DNA of 64,000 nucleotides, taken from the NCBI RefSeq assembly GCF_030817535.1, contig NZ_JAUSZL010000002.1:2418001-2482000 (forward strand), written 5' to 3'. Shown one piece after another: positions 56,450 to 64,000 of the stretch. A program made the translations under genes and the position numbers. The notes beneath the pieces were generated by a model, which was not told the DNA's origin, searched no databases, and worked only from the letters and a program-made list of their open reading frames with translations. Positions within the stretch are counted from its first letter, which is position 1. Every line of letters begins with the position of its first letter. Source of the stretch: Streptomyces sp. V3I8 (GTDB taxonomy: Bacteria > Actinomycetota > Actinomycetes > Streptomycetales > Streptomycetaceae).

Positions 56450-56494
56450 CCACAACTTCTGGGTCACCGTGGCACTCCGACCACTATATGTAGG
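56450..56494 (-). promoter_or_regulatory. Tandem NrdR boxes upstream of nrdR-nrdJ
   Basis: CCTACATATAGTGG (56494-56481) and CCCAGAAGTTGTGG (56463-56450) share CC.A.A..T.GTGG and are separated by 31 bp, about three helical turns, as NrdR box pairs are. The first has the AT-rich ATATA centre. They lie about 110-155 bp before the nrdR start. Confidence 0.75.
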
Positions 56495-56781
56495 GCCTGA
56501 CCCGAATTTCACGCTCTGCGCGCGTGTCGCTCCCGTATTGGCATGTGCCGCCTGGCCATTCCGGCGCGGAGCGTGCGGGGATACGGTGTGCGGCACCGAG
56601 GACGGGGGCCGGTTCGCGGCCCGCCGGACACCTGGTGGCAGACTGACTCCCGCCCCGCACCGACCCACAAGGTCACGGCGGCGACGGCGAACGGCACGCC
56701 GGAACGTCCCGCAGGGCACTCGCGCGGCGGTAGTCATACACCCAAACGCGTGATCACGTAAGGCCATCTGCGTTTTTTCAC

Positions 56782-56797
56782 TCGAACGTGTGTTTGG
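56782..56797 (+). promoter_or_regulatory. SOS (LexA) box upstream of lexA
   Basis: TCGAACGTGTGTTTGG matches the actinobacterial LexA box TCGAAC-N4-GTTYGA in ten of twelve specified bases and lies 60 nt before the lexA start. lexA should therefore be autoregulated. The rest of the 516-bp nrdR-lexA spacer holds no gene. Confidence 0.8.
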
Positions 56798-56856
56798 CGC
56801 AACCTTTCGAAAGCATCTACCGTTGTCCAGCAGGGAGACGAACGAGAGGGGCCGAC

Positions 56857-57639
56857 GTGACCACCACCGCAGACAGTGCCACCATCACCGCCCAGGACCG
56901 CTCCCAGGGCCGATTTGAGCCGGTGCATGCCATGAATGAAACCGTGAACCAGGAGGGGACGAAGCCCGCACGCTCCCTGCCGGGTCGACCTCCAGGCATC
57001 CGGGCGGACAGTTCCGGACTCACCGACCGGCAACGCCGGGTCATCGAGGTCATCAGGGACTCCGTCCAGCGACGGGGCTACCCGCCGTCCATGCGGGAGA
57101 TCGGGCAGGCCGTCGGCCTCTCCAGCACCTCCTCGGTCGCCCATCAGCTGATGGCGCTGGAGCGCAAGGGCTTCCTGCGCCGCGATCCGCACCGCCCCAG
57201 GGCCTACGAGGTCCGGGGCTCCGACCAGGCCACCGCACAGCCCACCGACACGGCGGGCAAGCCGGCGGCGTCGTACGTCCCGCTGGTCGGCCGTATCGCC
57301 GCCGGTGGACCGATCCTCGCCGAGGAGTCCGTCGAGGACGTCTTCCCGCTGCCCCGGCAACTGGTCGGCGACGGCGAGCTGTTCGTCCTGAAGGTCGTCG
57401 GCGACTCGATGATCGAGGCCGCCATCTGTGACGGCGACTGGGTGACGGTCCGCCGCCAGCCGGTCGCGGAGAACGGCGACATCGTGGCGGCCATGCTGGA
57501 CGGCGAAGCGACGGTCAAGCGCTTCAAGCGCGAGGACGGCCATGTGTGGCTGCTGCCGCACAACAGCGCGTACCAGCCCATCCCGGGTGACGAGGCGACC
57601 ATCCTGGGGAAGGTCGTGGCGGTGCTCCGGCGGATCTGA
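56857..57639 (+). CDS. lexA: LexA repressor of the SOS response
   Basis: A 260-aa repressor that autocleaves when RecA* forms after DNA damage. The N-terminal winged HTH (about residues 55-115) contains [29 protein letters not shown]. The peptidase S24 domain has the cleavage site Ala149-Gly150 ([10 protein letters not shown]) and the catalytic pair Ser184 (VVGDSMIEA) and Lys221 (GEATVKRF). The N-terminal 50 residues are a variable extension. GTG 56857 is the start. The SOS box upstream supports autorepression. Divergent from nrdR-nrdJ and convergent with dinG, which I expect to be in the same response, though I see no SOS box before dinG. Confidence 0.97.
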   Translation: MTTTADSATITAQDRSQGRFEPVHAMNETVNQEGTKPARSLPGRPPGIRADSSGLTDRQRRVIEVIRDSVQRRGYPPSMREIGQAVGLSSTSSVAHQLMALERKGFLRRDPHRPRAYEVRGSDQATAQPTDTAGKPAASYVPLVGRIAAGGPILAEESVEDVFPLPRQLVGDGELFVLKVVGDSMIEAAICDGDWVTVRRQPVAENGDIVAAMLDGEATVKRFKREDGHVWLLPHNSAYQPIPGDEATILGKVVAVLRRI

Positions 57640-57654
57640 GGATCCTCCCTGACC

Positions 57655-57688
57655 GGGCCCCGGGACCACTGCGCCGGTTCCGGGGCCC
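57655..57688 (+). terminator. Hairpin after lexA
   Basis: A 9-bp perfect stem (gggccccgg at 57655-57663 with ccggggccc at 57680-57688), 16-nt loop, 15 nt after the lexA stop. Confidence 0.75.
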
Positions 57689-57834
57689 TGTGCTGTCCGC
57701 GCGCACCCCTCGGACGTCCGCACGCACACCGCACGGCACCACGGACCGTCCGCACGCGCACCACACGGCAAGGTGGACCCTCCGCGTGTACACCGCGCGG
57801 CGCTGCGGGCCGTTCCCACGTCCGCCGTGCACGT

Positions 57835-57880
57835 CACAGGGGCTGCTCCCCGGCCCGGGCCGGCCGGAGCGGCCCCTGTG
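57835..57880 (-). terminator. Hairpin after dinG
   Basis: A 15-bp stem (57835-57849 with 57866-57880, one mismatch; core cacaggggc) 13 nt from the dinG stop. The 57690-57830 stretch between the two hairpins is GC-rich with imperfect repeats and no gene. Confidence 0.75.
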
Positions 57881-57892
57881 GTGTCGCGGCGT

Positions 57893-59887
57893 TCAGGACT
57901 CCCCGGTCCCGGCCTCCGTCTCGGCCTTGCGTGCCGTCTCGTCGATGGCCGCCAGCGACCGCCGCACCTGGTTGCGGTCCGTCGTGTACCAGAAGTCGGG
58001 CAGGGACGCCTTGAGGTAGTTGCCGTAACGGGCGGTGGCCAGCCGCTGGTCCAGCACGGCGACCACCCCCCGGTCCTCCGTCGCCCGTACGAGGCGGCCG
58101 GCGCCCTGCGCCATGAGCAGGGCCGCGTGCGTGGCGGCGACGGCCATGAAGCCGTTGCCCCCCGCGTCCTCGACCGCCTTCTGGCGGGCGCTCATCAGCG
58201 GGTCGTCGGGGCGCGGGAAGGGGATCTTGTCCATGACGACCAGCTGGCAGCTGGCGCCCGGGACGTCCACGCCCTGCCAGAGCGAGAGCGTGCCGAACAG
58301 GCAGGTCTTCGGGTCCGCCGCGAAGTTCTTGATCAGCTCGCCGAGCGTCTCCTCGCCCTGCAGCAGGATGGGGAACTCCGGGATGCGGGAGCGCAGTTCC
58401 TCCGCGGCGAGCTGGGCGGCCCGCATCGAGGAGAACAGGCCGAGCGTACGGCCGCCGGCCGCCTGGATCAGCTCGGTGAGCTCGGTGAGCATGTCCCCGC
58501 GGTCGCTGTCCCTGGCGGGTCTGGCCAGGTGTTTCGCGACGTACAGGATGCCCTGCCTGCCGTAGTCGAAGGGCGAGCCGACGTCGATGCCCTTCCAGGG
58601 CGGGATGTCCTCGCCCTCGGTGCCCTCGGGGGCCAGGCCCAGCGAGGCACCCACGCCGTTGAAGTCGCCGCCGAGCTTCAGGGTGGCCGAGGCCAGGATG
58701 ACGGAACGGTCCGTGAAGAGCTTCTCGCGCAGCAGGCCCGACACCGACATCGGCGCCACCCGCAGCGACGCCCCGAAGCGGTCGTGCCGCTCGTACCAGA
58801 CGACGTCCCACTCCGAGCCGTTCGTGATGCGCTCCGCCACGTCGTGGACGCTCTCCACGGAGGCGAGGGCCTGCTTGCGCACCGCGTCCTCGTCCGTGAC
58901 GGACTTGTCACGGGTCGCCCCGATACCCGAGATCACCGTACGGGCGGCGTCCCGCAGGGCCATCAGCGCGTACCCGAGGTCCTCCGGGATCTCCTCCAGG
59001 CGGCCCGGCAGCGCCAGTTCCATCAGGCGCTCGAAGCCCTCGGCGGCCGTCTGGAGCTGGTCGGCGGCCTTCTCGTTCACCAGCTTCGCCGCCCGGCGCA
59101 CGGCACGGTTGACCTGCCCCGGGGTGAGCTCTCCGGTCGCGACCCCGGTGACCCGGGAGACCAGCTCGTGGGCCTCGTCGACGATCAGCACCTCGTGCTG
59201 CGGGAGGACGGGGGCGCCTTCGATGGCGTCGATCGCCAGCAGCGCGTGATTGGTGACGACGACCTCGGCGAGCTTGGCGCGCTCACGGGCCGCCTCGGCG
59301 AAGCACTCCGCTCCGTAGGCGCACTTCGAGGCGCCGAGGCACTCCCTGGAGGAGACGGAGATCTGTGACCAGGCCCGGTCCGAGACGCCCGGGGTGAGGT
59401 TGTCGCGGTCCCCCGTCTCGGTCTCCTGCGACCACTCCCGCAGCCGCAGCAGGTCCTGGCCCAGCTTGCTGGTGGGCGCGGCCGCCTCGAACTGGTCGAA
59501 GAGGCCCTCCTCCTCGTCCTGCGGCGCTCCCTCGTGGAGGCGGTGCAGGCACAGGTAGTTCGAGCGGCCCTTGAGCATCGCGAACTCGGGACGCCGGCGC
59601 AGCAGCGGATGCAGCGCGTCCACCGTGCGCGGCAGGTCCCGCTCCACGAGCTGGCGCTGGAGCGCCAGGGTGGCCGTCGCCACGACGACCCGCTCCCCGT
59701 GCGCCAGCGCGGGGACCAGGTAGCCGAGGGACTTGCCGGTGCCGGTGCCGGCCTGGACCAGCAGATGGGAACCGTCGTCGATGGCCTGCGCGACGGATTC
59801 GGCCATGGTCACCTGGCCGGGGCGCTCCGTACCGCCGACGGCTGTGACGGCGGCATGCAGGAGTTCGGGGAGTGAGGGCTCTGTCAT
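57893..59887 (-). CDS. dinG: DinG/XPD-like ATP-dependent DNA helicase with Fe-S domain
   Basis: A 664-aa superfamily 2 helicase related to DinG/XPD, unwinding DNA 5'-3', including R-loops and G-quadruplexes. Walker A is QAGTGTGKSLGY and Walker B is VDEAHEL; the helicase C-terminal motifs include SLWQGVDVPG and QGAGRLVR. Four Cys suited to a [4Fe-4S] cluster are visible: one in YLCLHRLH and three in ECLGASKCAYGAECF. The family acts in replication-fork and SOS-linked repair, and its position convergent with lexA fits. ATG start at 59887. No SOS box seen upstream. Confidence 0.93.
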   Translation of the reverse strand: MTEPSLPELLHAAVTAVGGTERPGQVTMAESVAQAIDDGSHLLVQAGTGTGKSLGYLVPALAHGERVVVATATLALQRQLVERDLPRTVDALHPLLRRRPEFAMLKGRSNYLCLHRLHEGAPQDEEEGLFDQFEAAAPTSKLGQDLLRLREWSQETETGDRDNLTPGVSDRAWSQISVSSRECLGASKCAYGAECFAEAARERAKLAEVVVTNHALLAIDAIEGAPVLPQHEVLIVDEAHELVSRVTGVATGELTPGQVNRAVRRAAKLVNEKAADQLQTAAEGFERLMELALPGRLEEIPEDLGYALMALRDAARTVISGIGATRDKSVTDEDAVRKQALASVESVHDVAERITNGSEWDVVWYERHDRFGASLRVAPMSVSGLLREKLFTDRSVILASATLKLGGDFNGVGASLGLAPEGTEGEDIPPWKGIDVGSPFDYGRQGILYVAKHLARPARDSDRGDMLTELTELIQAAGGRTLGLFSSMRAAQLAAEELRSRIPEFPILLQGEETLGELIKNFAADPKTCLFGTLSLWQGVDVPGASCQLVVMDKIPFPRPDDPLMSARQKAVEDAGGNGFMAVAATHAALLMAQGAGRLVRATEDRGVVAVLDQRLATARYGNYLKASLPDFWYTTDRNQVRRSLAAIDETARKAETEAGTGES

Positions 59888-59987
59888 AGCTCGACCACCC
59901 TACGGGTCGGCACCGACAACGGTGTGCTCGCGGCGGCGGGGAGGGATGTGATCAGGACGCCCGCGCGAACACCAAAGCGGTGGGTGA

Positions 59988-60824
<837 letters not shown>

Positions 60825-60837
60825 CGGAAGCGGCGGC

Positions 60838-61581
60838 TCACCACAGGTCGCGCAGAGCCCGGTCCCGGACCATGAGGGCCGCCTTCTTGTCGGGCAGGTC
60901 CACCTCGGCGGAGAACCGGAAGCCGGCGCTCAGGAAGGCGGACACGGAGGGGGTGTTGCGGAGGTCGGGCTCGGCGACGACCCGTGCGCACGAGGGGCGC
61001 CGGTCGAGGACGAGATCGGAGACGGCACGGAGCAGGATCGTGCCGGTCCCCCGCCCGCGGTGGGCGACGCCGCCGATGAGGAGATGGATCCCGGTGTCGT
61101 GCGGGCGGGCCGGGTAGTGGCGGGCCAGCGCGTCCAGGTCCGCGCGGTAGATCTCCCAGTAACTCATCGGCGTGCCGTCCAGCACGCCGAGACAGGGGAC
61201 GCTGCGTCCGTCGCCTCCGAGCTGGGCGCGCAGGTGCTCCTCGGTCGCCTTCTCGGGGCCGGAGAGCTCCCAGAAGGCGGCCACAGCGGGGTCGTTCATC
61301 CAGCGGGCGACGAGCGGAAGATCGCGTTCGACGTGTACGGGGACCAGGTGGAAGACGCCCGCGGCGGTGGTCGTCGGCCCCCAGTCACCGACGCGGTCGA
61401 GCAGATCGTCACCGGCCGGGGCGGCTGCTCCGGCGCCGGCCGCGAAGAGCGCGAGGAGTTCGTCGGGCAGGCGCAGGTCGAGGGTGTCCTGGCTGTCCGC
61501 GCCGGGGTCCGGGTCGCTCCGGGAAGCGGGGCGGGGGGCAGGGCCGGCGTCGGCGTCGGTGCTCGCATCGGTGGGAGACAC
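60838..61581 (-). CDS. GNAT siderophore acyltransferase (IucB/AlcB-like)
   Basis: A 247-aa acyltransferase of the IucB/AlcB/RhbD type, which acylates an N-hydroxylated amine to make the hydroxamate arm of a siderophore. The first 70 residues are a variable low-complexity extension. The catalytic domain has FHLVPVHVERDLPLVARWMNDPAVAAFWELSGPE at the start, then SYWEIYRADLDALARHY and the CoA-loop GGVAHRGRGTGT, and ends SVSAFLSAGFRF. GTG start at 61581 with AGGAG seven nt upstream. It lies between the intact IucA/IucC gene (61 nt upstream) and the broken one (14 nt downstream), all on the minus strand, so it is probably co-transcribed with them. Confidence 0.88.
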   Translation of the reverse strand: MSPTDASTDADAGPAPRPASRSDPDPGADSQDTLDLRLPDELLALFAAGAGAAAPAGDDLLDRVGDWGPTTTAAGVFHLVPVHVERDLPLVARWMNDPAVAAFWELSGPEKATEEHLRAQLGGDGRSVPCLGVLDGTPMSYWEIYRADLDALARHYPARPHDTGIHLLIGGVAHRGRGTGTILLRAVSDLVLDRRPSCARVVAEPDLRNTPSVSAFLSAGFRFSAEVDLPDKKAALMVRDRALRDLW

Positions 61582-61642
61582 GGCGACGCTCCTCTCGGAG
61601 GACGGGGCGGGGATTCCTCGGGAGTCAGGGGTGGAGGAGGGG

Positions 61643-63757
61643 TCAGGAGTGGAGGGGGTTGGCGATGGTCACGTAGACGGACTGGGTGTCGACCGGGCCC
61701 ACGAGTTCGTCGAGGCCGTGCAGCCGGGTCAGCAGGTTGGCCTTGCAGCGCAGGACGGGTGAGTCGAGCAGATGGGCGGGCAGGGTGGTGCGCAGCCGGG
61801 CGGGCCCGGAGGCGACGGTGCCGAGGAAGCGGCGGAAGGCGGCCAGCAGCAGCCGTTCGTCGGCGAGGCGCTGCGAGCCGAAGGCCCCGATGAGACCGAG
61901 TACGTTGTTGATGGCGAGGTAGTAGGCGAAGCGTTCGTCGGTGACCGCGTCGGACACGAAGGTGTCGCTGCGCTCGCCGATTCCCGGCAACCGCGCGTCC
62001 AGGTCCGTACGCCGGGACTCGCGGAAGTAGTAGCCCTGGTTGTCCCGGTAACGGCCGCCCCTGGGCCAGCCCTCGGCGTCCAGCAGGAGCAGGGTGTTCT
62101 GCTGGTGTGCCTCCAGCGCGACACCGGCCTCGGCGTCCAGCCAGAGGACGGGGCGGACGACGTGTTCGAGGTAACGCAGGAACCACTCGGCGGCGACGGC
62201 GCCACGGGGCCGGCCCGTGCGTCCGGCGAGCCGGGTGACGATCTCGGTGAGCCGGGACCGGGTCGTGGGCCCGGGCTGCTCCGGGTGCCGGTGTCCCGGC
62301 GACGTGGCTCCCGGCCTGGGCGAGACGAGTCCGGCGACGCAGGTGACGTCGTCCGAGGGCGCGAACGGGTTGTGGCGGATCATCACGTCGAGGCCGGGCA
62401 CGGGGGTGCCGTCGAGGTCGTCCACCGCGAGCCAGGCGGGATCCCGGACGATGTCGAAGCCCGGGTGGGCCGCCCGCCACTGCTCGGTGAGGCCGGCCCG
62501 CAGCAGGCGGTGGACCTCGACCCCCCGGTGGAACTCCTTGCGGAGGTTCTCCCGGCGGGAGTTAGTGATGCGCAGGCCCAGCGACGGTTTCAGCATCGCG
62601 GGGGCGCCGGAGCGGTAGAGGGTGCGGACGGAGGAGGTGGGGTGCCACGGGGAGCCGTACGGGCCGAGGTCCCGGAGCAGCCCGGCGTCCAGGAGCGCCG
62701 CCGTCTCCGGACGGCGTCGGACCTCTCTGAGCTGCCAGGGGTGCACCGGCAGCGCGGCGTGTCCGTCGGGCAGCCGCAGTCCGGTACCGGCGAGCCGGGA
62801 GGTGAGCCGGTCCGCCGGCACGAGGCGGCCGCGCTCGGTCCACGCCGAGTCGGTGGCGAGCACGGAAGGGGCGACGGCGATCCAGTGCAGTGCGAAGGAG
62901 CCGCGCAGCTCGGGCGAGTAGAGCCGGTTGTCGATCCAACTGAGTCCTTCGCGGCTCTTCGGGGTGGGGTGGAGCGGATGGCCGAGCAACAGGGACTGCT
63001 CGGCGGAGAGGAACAGGTCGGGGCCGTCGGCCGGGTTCTCCCTGCGGTCCGCGATGAACACGACGGTCCGTCGCAACGAGTCCGCGACGCGACCGACCAG
63101 GTCGCCTTCGCCCGCCCCGGCCCGGGGCGTGGCGCGGACGCGCGATGCGGCGGGCTCGCCGGGCGCACCGGGCGCGGTGGAGGCAAGGAGATCGGCGAGG
63201 GCGGACGGCGCGGCGGAGACCGTCACCGCGGCGTTCGCGGCGTTCGCAGCCTCCGCGGCGGACTCGACGGGCACGTCGGACCCCGCGAATTCGCCGGACT
63301 CGCCGGGCCCGGCGAGGTGCGCGTCCGTCGGGGTCTCCCGCTCCAGCAGGGCCGCCAGCGTGACGGCGTCGAGGGGAGGGGCGTGGTCCGGGGCGTCCGC
63401 CAGGCGCGGTGGACCCAGGCGGTGCCACCCCGTGGGGGACCAGTAGTGGACCGGGACGACGAGGGTCGTGCCCCCGGCCGGGAGGGGGACGCGCAGGACG
63501 CCGTCGGCGGGGGCGGACAGGTCGTGCTCGCGCACCCAGCAGCGCAGCAGGTTCTCGACGGCCGCGGCCTGGGCGGCGACGTGGGGATCCGGGTGCTCCA
63601 GCAGGTCGGCAGTGGCGCCGTACAGCCCTTCGGACGTTCCTGGCCCTGCCGCCTGCCGGGGGACCGACTCGGTCCCCGGCCCGTGGGGGGCCTGCGTGCC
63701 GAGGGCTGCTCGCTCATGGGTGTGGGGGCGGCCGTCGGATGCGGAGGTGACGTTCAA
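61643..63757 (-). CDS. IucA/IucC-family NIS siderophore synthetase
   Basis: An NRPS-independent siderophore synthetase of 704 aa, joining carboxylate and amine/hydroxamate units with ATP. It is longer than the usual ~600 aa because of N-terminal and linker insertions rich in Ala/Pro/Gly (residues ~1-40 and ~160-220). Family motifs: GHPLHPTPKSREGL, LPVHPWQLREV, SSVRTLYRSGAPAMLKPSLGLRITNSRREN (ATP-binding core), EAHQQNTLLLLD and CKANLLTRLHGLDEL. It probably starts the operon seen here, with the GNAT gene and the broken synthetase downstream. The start is a TTG at 63757 preceded by GAGGA; no ATG or GTG with a better site occurs close by. S. coelicolor has a related, poorly studied locus. Confidence 0.92.
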   Translation of the reverse strand: MNVTSASDGRPHTHERAALGTQAPHGPGTESVPRQAAGPGTSEGLYGATADLLEHPDPHVAAQAAAVENLLRCWVREHDLSAPADGVLRVPLPAGGTTLVVPVHYWSPTGWHRLGPPRLADAPDHAPPLDAVTLAALLERETPTDAHLAGPGESGEFAGSDVPVESAAEAANAANAAVTVSAAPSALADLLASTAPGAPGEPAASRVRATPRAGAGEGDLVGRVADSLRRTVVFIADRRENPADGPDLFLSAEQSLLLGHPLHPTPKSREGLSWIDNRLYSPELRGSFALHWIAVAPSVLATDSAWTERGRLVPADRLTSRLAGTGLRLPDGHAALPVHPWQLREVRRRPETAALLDAGLLRDLGPYGSPWHPTSSVRTLYRSGAPAMLKPSLGLRITNSRRENLRKEFHRGVEVHRLLRAGLTEQWRAAHPGFDIVRDPAWLAVDDLDGTPVPGLDVMIRHNPFAPSDDVTCVAGLVSPRPGATSPGHRHPEQPGPTTRSRLTEIVTRLAGRTGRPRGAVAAEWFLRYLEHVVRPVLWLDAEAGVALEAHQQNTLLLLDAEGWPRGGRYRDNQGYYFRESRRTDLDARLPGIGERSDTFVSDAVTDERFAYYLAINNVLGLIGAFGSQRLADERLLLAAFRRFLGTVASGPARLRTTLPAHLLDSPVLRCKANLLTRLHGLDELVGPVDTQSVYVTIANPLHS

Positions 63758-63902
63758 AGGGGTTCCTCGGGGGTGGTCCAGGCTCGTACGGCGACGAACC
63801 GCAGCTGTTGCGGCGTGGACGGGCGTAGGTGGTACCGATGCGCTTCTCGGCCGGTGCGGGTGGACGTCCGGTCGGACACCCTCACGGCCCCGGCGGGGCC
63901 GG

Positions 63903-64000
63903 CTACCGGACCGCCCGCCGGACGGCCCGCCCGACCCGCGGTGCCCGTTTCGCGACCTGCGTCACCGCGTCCGCGAGTCTGTCGAGCACCGCGGTCGCCT
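63903..64000 (-). CDS. C-terminal end of an unidentified upstream gene (cut by window edge)
   Basis: An open frame ends at TAG 63903-63905 and reads ATAVLDRLADAVTQVAKRAP followed by RVGRAVRRAVR. The helical, basic ending is protein-like, and the spacing (145 nt) to the synthetase start suits an upstream gene of the same locus. A pyridoxal-phosphate enzyme is expected here by analogy with related loci, but 32 codons are too few to identify it. Confidence 0.45.
   Translation of the reverse strand, partial: ATAVLDRLADAVTQVAKRAPRVGRAVRRAVR

Noticed and set aside
59888..59987. SOS box before dinG
   Set aside because: No TCGAAC-like half-sites are present; SOS control of dinG is not supported by this sequence.

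Overview
The window is a 64 kb piece of a Streptomyces-type chromosome. It has very high GC, dense coding on both strands, many GTG starts (and one TTG), and an actinobacterial core gene set: hrdB beside a whiH-like gene, parE/parC, nrdR-nrdJ, lexA with an actinobacterial SOS box, and the B12-dependent ribonucleotide reductase. I see no rRNA, tRNA, CRISPR array, insertion sequence or prophage. The neighbourhood as a whole looks like conserved core chromosome rather than an island, with a few lineage-specific spots.

Layout. 1-5.0 kb (minus) is a probable operon: a GNAT/acyl-CoA-synthetase-like protein acetyltransferase, a DUF5998 protein, a nucleotide pyrophosphatase-like phosphatase and thymidine kinase (cut by the window edge). 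5.3-7.9 kb carries HPr, a GntR/FCD regulator and a secreted M23 endopeptidase behind a c-di-AMP (ydaO-type) riboswitch. 8-14.8 kb holds an M16 peptidase pair, ParC and a CobW-type GTPase. 15-17.5 kb holds two small unknown genes and a citrate-synthase homologue whose catalytic Asp is replaced by Glu. Divergent from it is a second citrate-synthase homologue fused to an N-terminal HTH, with an AT-rich, palindrome-rich spacer between them. 18.9-25.2 kb has an iron-box-associated ferredoxin-like gene, a CitA/CitB-type two-component system, an SSS symporter with its DUF485 partner and a DUF1453 membrane protein.

25.5-35.3 kb holds ParE, a small zinc-ribbon-like protein, a secreted trypsin-like protease, HrdB, the WhiH-like regulator, an ABC protein with degenerate ATPase motifs and a Nudix-HTH regulator. 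35.4-45.4 kb has a glycogen-debranching-like protein, a DUF4192 protein, a RecQ helicase fused to a phosphoribosyltransferase-like domain (with two DnaA-box-like sequences upstream), two unknown proteins, RNase HII and a TetR regulator. 45.6-52.6 kb has the MFS exporter controlled by that TetR (two near-identical 20-bp palindromes between them), a DUF4173 membrane protein, an ADP-ribosylglycohydrolase, a histidine phosphatase, a YdbC-like protein and a TerD protein. 52.7-59.9 kb is the deoxynucleotide/SOS block: nrdR-nrdJ, lexA and dinG. 60-64 kb is an NIS siderophore locus: an intact IucA/IucC synthetase, a GNAT acyltransferase, a second IucA/IucC gene that is frameshifted and internally deleted, and the tail of another gene at the edge.

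Functional themes: DNA topology, dNTP supply and SOS response (ParE, ParC, NrdJ, NrdR, LexA, DinG, RecQ, RNase HII, Tdk); carbon-acid metabolism and its sensing (two citrate-synthase-like genes, CitAB-like system, symporter, protein acetyltransferase); and iron (siderophore locus, iron box). No wholly new multi-gene system stands out. The best candidates for new biology are the HTH-citrate synthase/Glu-citrate synthase divergon, the RecQ-PRTase fusion, the ATPase-degenerate ABC protein next to whiH, and the decaying second siderophore synthetase.
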